Origin: Polytrichum commune
Lineage: Eukaryota > Streptophyta > Polytrichopsida > Polytrichales > Polytrichaceae
Length of the DNA stretch: 64,000 bases
NCBI GenBank assembly: GCA_950295325.1
Contig: OX485805.1
Coordinates: 44,046,758-44,110,757 of the forward strand
Reading direction: 5' to 3'
Shown here: positions 1 through 10,600 of the stretch, piece by piece
Position numbering within the stretch: the first letter of the stretch is position 1
How the letters are laid out: the number at the start of each line of letters is the position of its first letter
Position numbers and translations under genes: made by a program
The notes under the pieces: generated by a model
Told to the model about the DNA's origin: nothing
Seen by the model: only the letters and a program-made list of their open reading frames with translations
Database searches by the model: none

Positions 1-288
1 ACTTCCAAGTTAATTACATGCTTTATTGACGGTTTCACTTTGAAAATGAAATCTAGTCAATTGCTTATTTACTCAATGGAAGTGAACATATATATTGGAT
101 TTGAGACCTTGAAAATGAAGTGCACTCAATATGGGATTTGTGGACAAGTAGCCTTCAAAAATGCAAGTACACTAGTTTTTTCGAAATCAGGCGGGTGGGC
201 AGTAGTTTTTGGTCGGGTGCAAAAAAAATGTTGGGGGCTGCCCCTGACAGAATATCCCCCCCCCCCCCCCGAAAAGTTCGTGGGGGTA
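1..288. other. Left edge, no gene seen
   Basis: There is no coding signal. A run of about 15 C sits near positions 256-270, just before the left target-site copy of the hAT-like element. The small open frames here show no recognisable family features. Confidence 0.5.
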
Positions 289-367
289 CTTAACGTCAGG
301 GCTGTTTTTTCACAAAGTTTTTACCCGTCCACGTCCCAAAACCTTGAATTGAAAGGCAAAAAAATTG

Positions 368-490
368 CAACCTGTCCCAAAACCGGTAATTTCTAAACCA
401 ACCCATCCATGGAAAGGTTGAAGAAAAAACAACCCGTCCCAAAACCGGTAATTTCTAAACCAACCCGTCCATGAAAAGGTTAAAGGGAAA
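368..490. repeat. Two-copy ~62-bp direct tandem repeat
   Basis: Two adjacent units share a core built around CCCAAAACCGGTAATTTC followed by a CCATGG/CCATGA-containing stretch. They lie near the left end of the 297-1504 element. A diverged relative near 1379-1435 lies toward the right end, so this is probably subterminal repetition of the transposon. Confidence 0.75.
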
Positions 491-684
491 AACAAATCGA
501 TAAAGATAACCCGAAAGATGTCGGCATGTGATTGGTGCACTTGCCACTTGGAAACAATAGTATCTTACTATCTTCGTTCATATCTGTTTTTTCTATTATA
601 ATTACCAATTTGTCAGCCTGCCACTGCCCCATTTTGTTTGTTTGTCCACAGACTAGTTCAGAGAAACTGAACTAGACTCAGTCA

Positions 685-991
685 CTCAAACTCAACCGGT
701 TCATTTGAAACTAACTCCAATTCAAGAAGTTGGAGAGTGCCGCTGGAACAATCTCTTCCTGCAATCTTGAACTTCAACAGGTGTTTTCTCAAACTCAACT
801 AGTTCATTTGAAACTAACTCGAATTCAAGAAGTTGGAGAGTGCCACTGGAACAATCTCCTCCTGCAATCTTGAACTTCAACAGGTGTTTTCTCAAACTCA
901 ACCGGTTCATTTGAAACTAACTCGAATTCAAGAAGTTGAGGAGTGCCGCTGGAACAATCTTCTCCTGCAATCTTGAACTTCAACAGTGTTT
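685..991. repeat. Three-copy 103-bp tandem repeat
   Basis: Three units begin at 685, 788 and 891, each starting CTCAAACTCAAC and continuing to CTTGAACTTCAACAG. They differ at only a few positions. The array lies inside the hAT-like element. A single diverged relative occurs near 60052-60105. Open frames across the array on the minus strand are by-products of the repetition. Confidence 0.9.
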
Positions 992-1512
992 TCATGTGCA
1001 AATATTCCAGTTGAAAACATCGATTGGAATGCAGTGATGCTTGTTTGGAGAAACATGAAGGATAGGAGAATTCATCCACTTCTTTGAAGGGTAAGTAGCT
1101 CTTTATTTTTAAACTTTTTAACATGTTTATATATACTAATTCTTATTCAATTACTAAGTTTACCTTCAATTGTAATATTTGACATTATGTTAAAAAGGTT
1201 CTAAATTTTGTGGTTGATGAATTAATGTATGCAGGTGAATCAAGCACTTCAAGATTGATAGTTTGATTGGGTATTAGTGGTTTGATTGCATTATGCTTAT
1301 ATTCACATGTCATATATGACATAACGTAATTGATATTTGTACCATTTTTTTTAATTAAAAAAATATTATTTTTAGAACCCGTCCAAAGTGAATTTGACAC
1401 GTCCCAAAACAGGTTCATTTTCTAAGAACCCGTCCACTGGAAATGTTTTTTTTTTATGAACATGTCCCTAGACATGTTAGGGACCTTGTGAAAAAACACC
1501 CCTGCTTAACGT

Positions 1513-2837
1513 CCTCCTTGGAAATCCGGCCTATGTAGTTTTCAACACTTTGGCATCATATATATTTTTAGATTATGTTGAATTCTTTTTGGAAGGAGTC
1601 CGAGTGTGGTGGCCCGCATTTGTAAAGGCACTTTGGTGCACTTTGTGTTGACTAGCGTTGGGTCGTGGGAGCTTACATACATATAATAAGTAAGTTATGA
1701 GTGGGGGCACCTCAAATTTCCAAAGGCTAAAGTGAGGAGTATTTTGTCTTGATCTTGAGATTTGTCAAATGTCATGGCCAATGATCACAATAATAATGTG
1801 GACAAACACTTATGTTGGAAGGTGGCCACGATTGCTAACTAAGTAAGTTGGGGTTTGGAAAGGATGAAAGTGAATCCATAAAATCCAAAAGAAACACACA
1901 CAATTATAACTTCTCCGAACTCGACAACTTTTTGTTTAGGTTTCATGACATTTTTCAGTTGACTTTGTGTGTTGGGTGAGGCCCGGAATAACCGAGATTC
2001 TATTTAGAATTTTTATATTTACTTATTTTGCTAACAAAGCCTTGTTCTAGCATATTGAGGTTTAAAAACTTCAGGTGAAGCAATGTACATGGAACGATTG
2101 ATAGTTGTTGAGTAATGTTACGTTTCTTTTGTAATGTTCTTTTATTTGTTTCTAGAATTTTTATTTAAAATTAATAATAATTTTAAAATTTTAAAAAACT
2201 TTGAGAGCTTCGATAGAATGGTGGGCAAAGATTAGACTTGAATGGTGGCTCATTGGGAAGGTCTTGAGATAATAGAGTTATTTGTAAGGTAAAGTAGATG
2301 AAAGCATGGGTTTAGTCCCAAACCCTGATTTTATGAGACTTAACACATCGTCAACCAAGTCTTTTTGATGCTTAAATGGCCATACACAAAGAGTGGTGGC
2401 TGGCTATTAAAAAACCAGTTTTTAGCTTGTCCTATTAGGATGGGTGGGTCAAGCTAGTCTAGAATAGGCCAATCCGGGATTCAAGATAGTGGATCTCATA
2501 CGCATACCTTGTTTTAGATCCCAAAATTCTCAAAGGTTGAGAGGTGGAAAAAAGGAGAGTTTCACCCAATTTTCAAAATAGGCTCTAGTACACGATGAGC
2601 TAACAAGCTCTTCATAGAAAGTTTTCTTAAAGAAGGATTAGACCAACTCTTTCCAGCTACTACCACTGGTAGCCACATTGCTACAATGAAGTGAATTGAT
2701 TTACACGTTAAAAAAATTGGATCCTTGCCTTGCAAGGTGCCATCTCCACTTTTTTTAGTAAGAGGTGGCGCAAACTAGCTTCGCTCCACTTAGTGAAAGT
2801 AGCCACAATGAGCTCCATTGTGAGCCATGGATGGAGC
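1513..2837. other. Intergenic, nothing recognised
   Basis: This is A/T-rich DNA between two hAT-like elements. No open frame of convincing length or content, no RNA gene and no repeat with clear boundaries was seen. Confidence 0.4.
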
Positions 2838-2845
2838 CCATCCTC

Positions 2846-3614
2846 CAGGGTTGTCTATTGTGTCGTGACGGAGGGTAATCCCGACATAATGTCGTGCCTT
2901 CACGACACGTATCCGTCACGACATTATTCCGGATGATGTCTTTATCCTGCCGGACTTGAATTTTACCGAATTTTTTGTGTATTTACATTACCCCATTGCG
3001 GACACGTAGGAGTTACGATGTCCACGTGTGATGACATGTCAGCAAAGTAGAGGTAAAGTGGGGAATAAAATTACTAGCGCCCGTCCGCCCTCCCGTCCGC
3101 CCCCGTTCCCCGTGCCCTAACCCCGCTCCCTTAGCCCATTAACATGTTCCCTAACCCGTTCCCTACGTTCCCTCCTGTCCGACCCCCCCGTCCTCCCTTT
3201 TCCCGTCCTCCCCGACCCTCCCCCCCGTCCGACCCCCCGTCCTCCCCGTCCTCCCCCCCCCCCCGTCCGACCCCACGTTCCCCCGCGTTCCCACACATCC
3301 GCCCGCGCTCCCCACCCGTTCCCCCCGTCCGACCTACACCCTCCTTAGTAATATTTTATTACTTTGATTTTAACAAAATGGTAAACACAATGGCAAAATG
3401 GTTTACATGCCAAGGGAAATATGCACATCCACGTCGGCATTTTTTGCCACATAGGACGCCACCTTGGCAAGAAGGTAAGTATTTTACCCACCCTACTAGG
3501 TTGACCCTAGTTTGACCCTACGAGGAGCCTATTGTGTCGTGACGGAGGGGTCCGACCCGACACGACGCGTCATGACGGCACGACCCCGTCATGACGTCGC
3601 GATAGACAACCCTG
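2846..3614. mobile_element. Non-autonomous hAT-like element with C-rich core, 769 bp
   Basis: The ends are CAGGGTTGTCTAT and its inverse ATAGACAACCCTG. An exact 8-bp direct repeat, CCATCCTC, flanks the element at 2838-2845 and 3615-3622. Subterminal regions carry several GTCGTGACGG / CGTCATGACG motifs in both orientations. The core (about 3078-3340) is a C-rich, almost G-free degenerate array of CCCGTCC and GACCCCC units. A proline-rich open frame across that core is low-complexity translation, not a gene. No transposase is visible. Confidence 0.9.
3078..3345. repeat. C-rich degenerate minisatellite
   Basis: Units related to CCCGTCC and GACCCCCCGT repeat irregularly. The minus strand is correspondingly rich in G runs of four or more, so it could form G-quadruplexes. 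It lies wholly inside the 2846-3614 element. Confidence 0.8.
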
Positions 3615-3622
3615 CCATCCTC

Positions 3623-3985
3623 CCATCCAAGGGCTCATGTCACCTAGGTTTTAGTTTAATGAGGTACCCACTTTCTCCATTATTTACCCCTCTAGTCACC
3701 ATTCTCTTGCTCTCTTAGCATGTACCTTGTAGCCTCTTTGCTCTTGTATGTTAGTATACTCCTTGTACATTTTCTAGCATATCCTATATTTGTTAAAGGC
3801 CAACCTCCCTCCTTACTTATTTATACTTGTAGATGTGATTGTATGACTAGTCATTTTGGGTGTATTCTCTTGTTCAAGTGGGTTGGTCCAATCTTTTTGG
3901 GTGTAGAAATGCTTTAGGTGCTTCTAGTGTATGATGTTCCAAGGTTTGTCATCTTATGTGTGTGCAAATTGGTTAAATTTGGGTG
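3623..3985. other. Intergenic, nothing recognised
   Basis: A/T-rich DNA with only short open frames. No family, RNA or bounded repeat was recognised. Confidence 0.4.
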
Positions 3986-3989
3986 CACA

Positions 3990-4680
3990 TTGACTTGGGC
4001 CCAACCCTCCCTAAAAATTAGAAACTACGTGCAGTTAAAGATAGGACTTCTTTTATTCATAGTATCAAAAAATTTGAAGCGGTTTCAAAATAAAATAGGC
4101 CCAATATAATATGTGACTTTCAGTTCAAAATAATGTAAGCCATTATAAATTCTAGGAAATTAATGTTATACTATTTCTAAGATACCATGATATGAATCAT
4201 ATATTATCGGTCTATGGTTCTGCAATTTATATATTTTTATTTTTATATATTTTGTTCTTGTGTACAACTATTTTGTATTGTGGGTTCTGAAATTGCTTTG
4301 AGGCTAAACCACATTCCAATGAATTATTGGCTCTAGCTTTCAAGATGGCTTTTTGAAAGGAGCCTTAGTTTGGCCTCGGTCAGGCAACCAAGTAGAATTG
4401 GTCATGTGTAGAGGATAATCATAGGACATAGCACTCTCACAAGAAGCCGATTGTTGGTTTATAATAAACATATGGTACATGAAAATGCCTCACCCCAACC
4501 TTTCAAAGTAATTGAAAGGTACTACAAAATATACATAAAGAGAAAATTCTCTAATTGAATGGTTCATTTAATCGCTTATCACTAACATAATACCCCCAAA
4601 CAATAATACCTTTGCCACACGGTTTCTTTTAAGTTGCACTAAGTGTCAACCTCGGGCACATTGATGTTTTACAAGGCTAG
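3990..4680 (+). repeat. Dispersed repeat, inverted copy at 53.2-54.2 kb
   Basis: The stretch matches 53240-54230 in reverse orientation over most of its length. Shared landmarks include a segment with CAACCTTTCAAAGTAATTG, the flanking CATATGGTAC-type sequence, and GAAACTACGTGCAG. The copies are diverged by substitutions and indels. I saw no terminal repeats or target duplication, so the class is unknown. Confidence 0.7.
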
Positions 4681-4689
4681 TGGAACACC

Positions 4690-5040
4690 TATTGGCCTAA
4701 GATGTTGCTAAGTGCATGTAATGTATGATATGTGCATGTTGTTCCTCTCATACATTTGCAAACTAATTGAAATTAGAAGCCTCTAGAGGTTTAAAGGGGC
4801 TAGTACAATTTTTTTTTGTGCAACCCAATTCAATGCGTTCAATTTCAATATTGAGCCAACTTCCCCCGTACTTTGTGATGTGTGTGGGCACATCTAGATT
4901 GCAAATATGAATATGGGGCCACCTCTTCAGTTATTATGTTGGACCTTTGTTCACCTTATCAAATCATACATGTAGCCTTAGATTTCTTCCATATAATTAG
5001 AACTCACCACCCAAATTAACACATAGGTTATGTGCATTCA
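4690..5040. other. Intergenic, nothing recognised
   Basis: A/T-rich spacer between the dispersed repeat and the left arm of the large inverted repeat. No gene or bounded repeat was seen. Confidence 0.35.
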
Positions 5041-5041
5041 C

Positions 5042-5375
5042 CAAATAGTGCTTACAATCAAATGGTCTTGCTCTCTAAGCTTGTGACGTCAAGTTTTTAT
5101 AGCTCAGTGCATACACCCTCTTGTTTTGTGCCTACGCTCACATGATTTGTAGGTTGTGCATGAATATTTTTTATCGCATTTAAATCAATTATGTGATAGT
5201 AGTTGATGTGGTGTTATGAAATTTTGCTACGTCTGACCATTATGTTGATTCATTACAATCTACTAATCATATTAGTGTAGACCCATGATTGTTTTGTACT
5301 TATTCAACTAGATTATCACTTATGAGTTTTGTGAGTCTCTAATCGGTTAGTCAATCCAATTGGTTTAATAACACG
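5042..5375 (+). repeat. Left arm of large inverted repeat
   Basis: This arm pairs with 6069-6408 in inverted orientation at high identity over about 335 bp. Landmarks in both arms include CAACTACTATCACATAATTG (or its complement) and GACTCACAAAACTCATAAG (or its complement). Outside the arms similarity stops abruptly. Confidence 0.85.
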
Positions 5376-6068
5376 GACTGGTTGATTTGATAAGATTTAT
5401 GAAATAGTGCCATCTCTCGCGATTAAATCATTATGCTTTCTTTTACCAACTCACTCACCTTTTGTTTATGATGGCTCATGACCTGAGCTAGAGATAACCC
5501 CAAGGTGTGCATTCTCACTATCTACACAGTGACACTATCATTGCCTCCACCTCATAATGATCTTACCCATTGAACGAGTACATCAAATGTATAAGGATTT
5601 GTGACATGACATTTAATATCAACTACTTGTGAAATATACCACATCCGACACCAATCCATGAAATGAATTGTAGGAAAAGAAGTCATTATTTTGTACATCA
5701 ACTATGAAGTCATCAAATCTCTCCCAAGATATGACTGCATAATTCATGATGTTGTATAGACCATTTCTAAAGATAATTTGTTGAGTCCACTGAAGGTCCT
5801 CAAATGCGAATGGGCTTCTTAGTGAATATGGAGACAATTCTCATAATTTCATTATCAAATTTGCAAGCACAGTTGTAAAGGCAACCGGATTAGACTAGCA
5901 TCTTTGTCATTTGTCTCATAGTTGGGTTTGAAATCAATGAAGTTAACTCTCATGTAATGAGAATTGTAAGTGTTTTGTACAAACTACAACCTATTTCCAG
6001 CCATGTCTTGATCAACTGTGTTGGAACCACAAAACTTATCAAATCAATATGTCATGTGCATGTGGATA
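5376..6068. other. Spacer between inverted-repeat arms
   Basis: About 690 bp of unique A/T-rich sequence lies between the two arms. Only a short open frame on the minus strand (about 5619-5837) is present, and it matches no family I know. If the whole 5042-6408 unit is a transposon, this would be its body. Confidence 0.4.
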
Positions 6069-6408
6069 TCCGTATTATTAAACCAATTGAATTAACTAAC
6101 TGATTAGAGACTCACAAAACTCATAAGTGATTATCCAATTGAATAGGTACAGAATAATCATGAGTCTACATTGATATGATTAGTAGATTATAATGAATCA
6201 ACATAATGATCAGACGTAGCAAAATTTCATAACACCACATCAACTACTATCACATAATTGATTTAAATGCGATAAAAAAATTCATGCACAACCTACAAAT
6301 CATGTGAGCATAGGCACAAAACAAGTGAGTGTCTACACTAAGCTATAACAACTTGACTTCATAAGCTTAGAGAGGAAGACCATTTTATTATAAGCATTAT
6401 TTGTATGA
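6069..6408 (-). repeat. Right arm of large inverted repeat
   Basis: Inverted counterpart of 5042-5375, with scattered substitutions and small indels. Together the arms could fold into a stem of about 335 bp with a ~690-nt loop. I could not find a target-site duplication at the outer edges. Confidence 0.85.
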
Positions 6409-6549
6409 AATAGTTGTGCGCACTAATAAGTTCGGATCCGTTAATTTCGTTGCATAACATATTTTTGGATCTAATGCATAATACATACTAGATCTAGATT
6501 TGGTACATGACACATTTCGAGATTTGGATTTGGTACGTAACACATTTCA

Positions 6550-6718
6550 CATATTTTGGTGCATAATACATTGATAGATCTCATTTGTATAACACATTAA
6601 TAGATCTCATTTGCATAACGCATTAGTAGATCTCATTTGCATAACACTTTAGTAGATCACGTTTGCATTACACATTAGCAGGTCTCGTTCGCATAACACA
6701 TTAGCAGATTTGGTGCAA
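6550..6718. repeat. ~28-bp tandem repeat, about six units
   Basis: Units contain TAGATCTCATTTGCATAACA or close variants. They become more diverged toward both ends, and a looser version extends back to about 6450. Confidence 0.8.
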
Positions 6719-7603
6719 AACCGAAGAGATGAAAGCACAAAATGTTCACAATGTCTGAAGAAGGTCCGTGGTTCAAAGGATGACTAACATCGTCAGAGCT
6801 GACTCCGTCCATGGTTCCATCCGGTCAAGCAAACTACGGGCAACAACATGGGCAAGACTAGTAAATTCTTGTATGGGCACAGGCACGTGGGCCAAGGGCA
6901 GAGGATTCTTACGTGGACAGAGGTCGATGGGGTGCTTTAGCGTCCAACTTGGAGATCTTCAAAGAGATGTATGAGAAATAACAAAGAAAAGATAGAACTT
7001 CTGACCAATGTCATGATATTGCACCTAAGCAGTAATGCTGAAAGAGAGTATTCCTCATCACCTCTCCAAAGCATAAAACCCTCTTGGGAGATTACTGAAC
7101 CTAAATACTTTTTCACTGTTCCAATCACTAGTCCGACCCAAAATTACGAGAGAAAATGCCAAAAAATAAGATTTGTGGTGACAGTAATCACCACAATATG
7201 TGCAATCAAAACTGTGATAAATTGCATATCTAGCTATGATTTGATTCCTTCACTTAGACTGTAATCCCAAAATCCCAAAATTCTAGTCTCCTACACAAAA
7301 CTTTACCATTTGTGTCACTCCATGAATAAGCACATGACTGACACTAATGAAATCCACCACCTCTTCCAAGTAAATGTGTTTCCCTTGCATGGCACATTGT
7401 GTCACACTTAATAAAAACAAGAGGGACACTAATAGCTACTTTTTGTATGGTAATAACCTTTCGCCTATCGCAAGATACTGCCTTGTGACAACCTTCGCCT
7501 CCAATGCCTCACAAACAGTGTCTTCCAAAGACAGAAGTCTCTCACAGCCACAAAAGAGGGTCTCACATTGAACCTCCCTTGCCAGCAGGAGATGGAGTTA
7601 TCA
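6719..7603. other. 3' flank of transporter copy A
   Basis: No gene is recognised. The part next to the gene (about 7450-7603) keeps weak similarity to the region after copy B (about 17420-17580), for example a shared CCTCCAATGC block. It therefore probably includes the 3' untranslated region. No polyadenylation site could be fixed. Confidence 0.5.
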
Positions 7604-10600
7604 CTATGCTTTCTTTAGATCTGTATGATCAACAGCAGATGTCGCACTACTCCTCTTCTTGTGAGAACTCTTCTTAGTCCACTTCAAGTAAATTTGATAT
7701 GAAAGTCCGCTGAAGACCATGGCCACACCTGCCCATTGCTGTAATGACAGATGGTTTCCATTCCACACCGAAGATACTAGAATACTCACAAACTTGCGGG
7801 TGGTAGTGATGGTTGTGTTGGTGAGAGCACCGAATCGGCTGATTGTAAGAAAAATGAAGTTCTGTCCAACAGCCCCACACAGGCAAAACAATAGAATGTC
7901 CCAAGCTGCCGCAGGGTGCTCCTGCAAGAACTTCACAGCTTCCCAGCCACCTCCACTTGGCCAGCCGAACATGAAAAGGGACATGTAAATTGAGCCCCAC
8001 ATGTTCATGCCCATCATGATATGCCATGCATTTGTACCGGGATACCTGCAAAAATATTGTATTTACATGAGATAATGTTCCCGGCTTTCAACCAGCCCTT
8101 GTGGAATGATCTAGTAACCTATTCACATCTCCAAGTGAATGTAGAGATGGCCAAAGCCACTCAAAGCAGAGATTGAAACCCCTGTCGAAAGTTCAAGACT
8201 AATGAGCTCATACTTGGTACCATGGGCTTCCAAAGGTAATCTAATCCTTGTGATAGCAGATGACAAGATGCCAGAGAAGTGCATCAATATGATCACAGGA
8301 TACTCAATTTAACATCCACTTGCAAGTTGCAACCCACATTAATGATCTGCAAAACTGCTAATTTGCCAAGACTGAGACTTTTGACTAAGACAATTGACAA
8401 CTTTCGAAGCTGTGTACCAAGTTCGAAATGCATCACTGCTGATCCATGCAAATGCTCCATGATCAAGATTGATAATCCAGGAAAACACAATCAAGTCCAC
8501 CACAGCTGCACATAACCATCACTCAAAAGAACAGGTTCACTTACTGCTTGGTGATCGCATCTTGAGTGGCATTCGTGAATCCATCCAAGCCAAGATTCAA
8601 AAAACAAAGAGTATAACCCAGTGGTGCATTGGGACTTGCAAGTTTGCTAACAACCTTCTTGCTGTTCTGCATTTTCAACATCAAGCAACTGGTCACATAA
8701 CATCAAGACCAGACCATATCCATGACAAAACATTTTGTCTACAAGCTGTGCTGATATATTCTATATATAATCTTCCAGGTCAACGCAATTAACTTTACAC
8801 TTCTTGAATATTGAGTTAACCTAATGAAAGAATCCTCAGTCATTCATGATGCATATTGGAACTCGACAGGCACATACATCATTGACCTGCAATTGTTTCT
8901 AACTAAAACAAAGTAATTCAAGGGCCATAATTACCTTAAAAAGAGCAAAGACAGACACACCACCTGCAACCAAAAATGTGCATAGATATTCCGGAATGGT
9001 GTAGCGCACACTGTACACAAGAGCTCCCATGAACATCACTGTCATTCAGAAACACACATGCCACTTTGTCAAACTTTGATAAGGAGAGATGTGGAGCAAC
9101 TATGGTGTGGCTCAAAATAAGGATTCACTCAACTGAATTTGCAAGAATTTAAGTGTACCTGGAATCATTTTGGATGACTTAGCCAGCACCTGTTACATGA
9201 TCCCACAAAATGTGTCAAATCAATCATGAAGACTGGTCACTTCATAATATCAATATAGACTTCAATGCAAAGAGAGAGGAATGCTCCAACAAAAGACTGT
9301 AGGTTCTTGTAGGTTAGTGAAGTGAGGATATTTGGGTCTAGCCTAATATCTTCAAGCCTATATCTACCTCTCTTCGTATCATTCTATCCACTATGTTGAT
9401 GAAGTGGATACATAAGGTAGCGAATAAACTCAATCAATTTTGATAGCTTCTAGAAAGCTGCTGCTTTTGATTTTTCTGATCATTGAACTCAAATTGTCAC
9501 TTCACTGAAAATCTGTTGCTGAAATACTGGATTGGAGTGCTCAATTGACGAAGCAAACACAAGACAATGATCCCACCATCATCACCCCACATATAGAGAA
9601 GGAAGGAACAGTAGAAAAGAGAAGTGCCACCTGGTGCTTGCACAAAGTAAACCAAATTCTAGATAGAGACAGTGGGTTTGGAAAACCATTCACAGAGAAA
9701 ATCCAAAGGCAGAACATACCTGAGCAGGGTAGCTGATGTACTTCAAGGCAACAATTCCACATGCAGGACCCACAGCGTTTGAGATACTTGAACTCCAGAA
9801 GGCTGTGACTGGAGCTTGTGTTCCTTTCTTGTTAGGCCACAACTGCAACACTAGCTCAAGTGATCACCCCCAAGACACATAAAGATGCAACAGAGTTAGT
9901 TACAGCAAATCATTTTAGTACCTCCCTTACAATGACCTCCAGCACATTGTCTACCTTGGAAAATTGGAAACTCTTAAACTGACTCGTGAGGTTGACCAGA
10001 TGTAAAGTAACGTTTTGACGAGGCAATATCAACACTGACAACAGACTCAAAACTCTCTCCCGGTAAAGTGGACGAAAATCACTAGGAGCATTGAAGAGGC
10101 CTTACTAAGCAGAGACCAGATGAAGCACACAACATTTTGGGCCAGATTCAGGAACATTAGATGCTCAAATCTCTCTTGTTTCTCTCCATATCGCCTTGTT
10201 GACCTGCCATAGATTTATCATAACATAAGCAATTGACGGAAACAGAAAGCTTGGTGGAAAAAGTGCCTACTTTTCACTGAATGTTGGTACCACTGGGACT
10301 GCTCATAACATATGGATCCTTGCAACAACCACAATGGAAACATATGGTTTTTCTAAGATGTACGTGTTACCTGTGACCATCCTTTCCAGAACAAATTCAA
10401 GTTTCTGTGTCAATGCTTACTATATAATCACTGACTATAAACTGTCTGAAAAGCCCTTTCGTAACTTCCTGTGAATGGACCACACTGCACACCCAATAAT
10501 GAACTAAGTGGCACCCTATACCAGGAAGTCTGTATGATTACATAGAGCTGCAATTGGACCCATTTTGCACCAGGCACCCTGATCACTTCAACCCAAACTA

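Larger units (their letters stand above)
297..1504. mobile_element. Non-autonomous hAT-like element, 1.2 kb
   Basis: The left end reads CAGGGCTGTTTTTTCACAA and the right end is its near-perfect inverse, TTGTGAAAAAACACCCCTG. The element is flanked by an exact 8-bp direct repeat, CTTAACGT, at 289-296 and 1505-1512. Ends starting CAGGG and an 8-bp target duplication are classic for the hAT superfamily. No transposase-like frame is visible, so it is probably a deletion derivative or MITE-like passenger. Inside lie a duplicated ~62-bp unit and a three-copy 103-bp tandem repeat. The intact target duplication suggests a fairly recent insertion. Confidence 0.88.

Noticed and set aside
3144-3515. 123-residue proline/arginine-rich frame
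   Set aside because: It is translation of the C-rich minisatellite within a hAT-like element.
6550-6718. CRISPR-like short repeats
   Set aside because: The 28-bp units are directly adjacent with no unique spacers, and the genome is eukaryotic.
9720-9842. Exon 3 of transporter copy A starting at TTGTGGCC (after TTGCAG)
   Set aside because: That acceptor puts exon 2 and exon 3 out of phase and creates an immediate stop. Starting 8 bp upstream after CTAG restores WSLLMLQLWPN, which matches the family.
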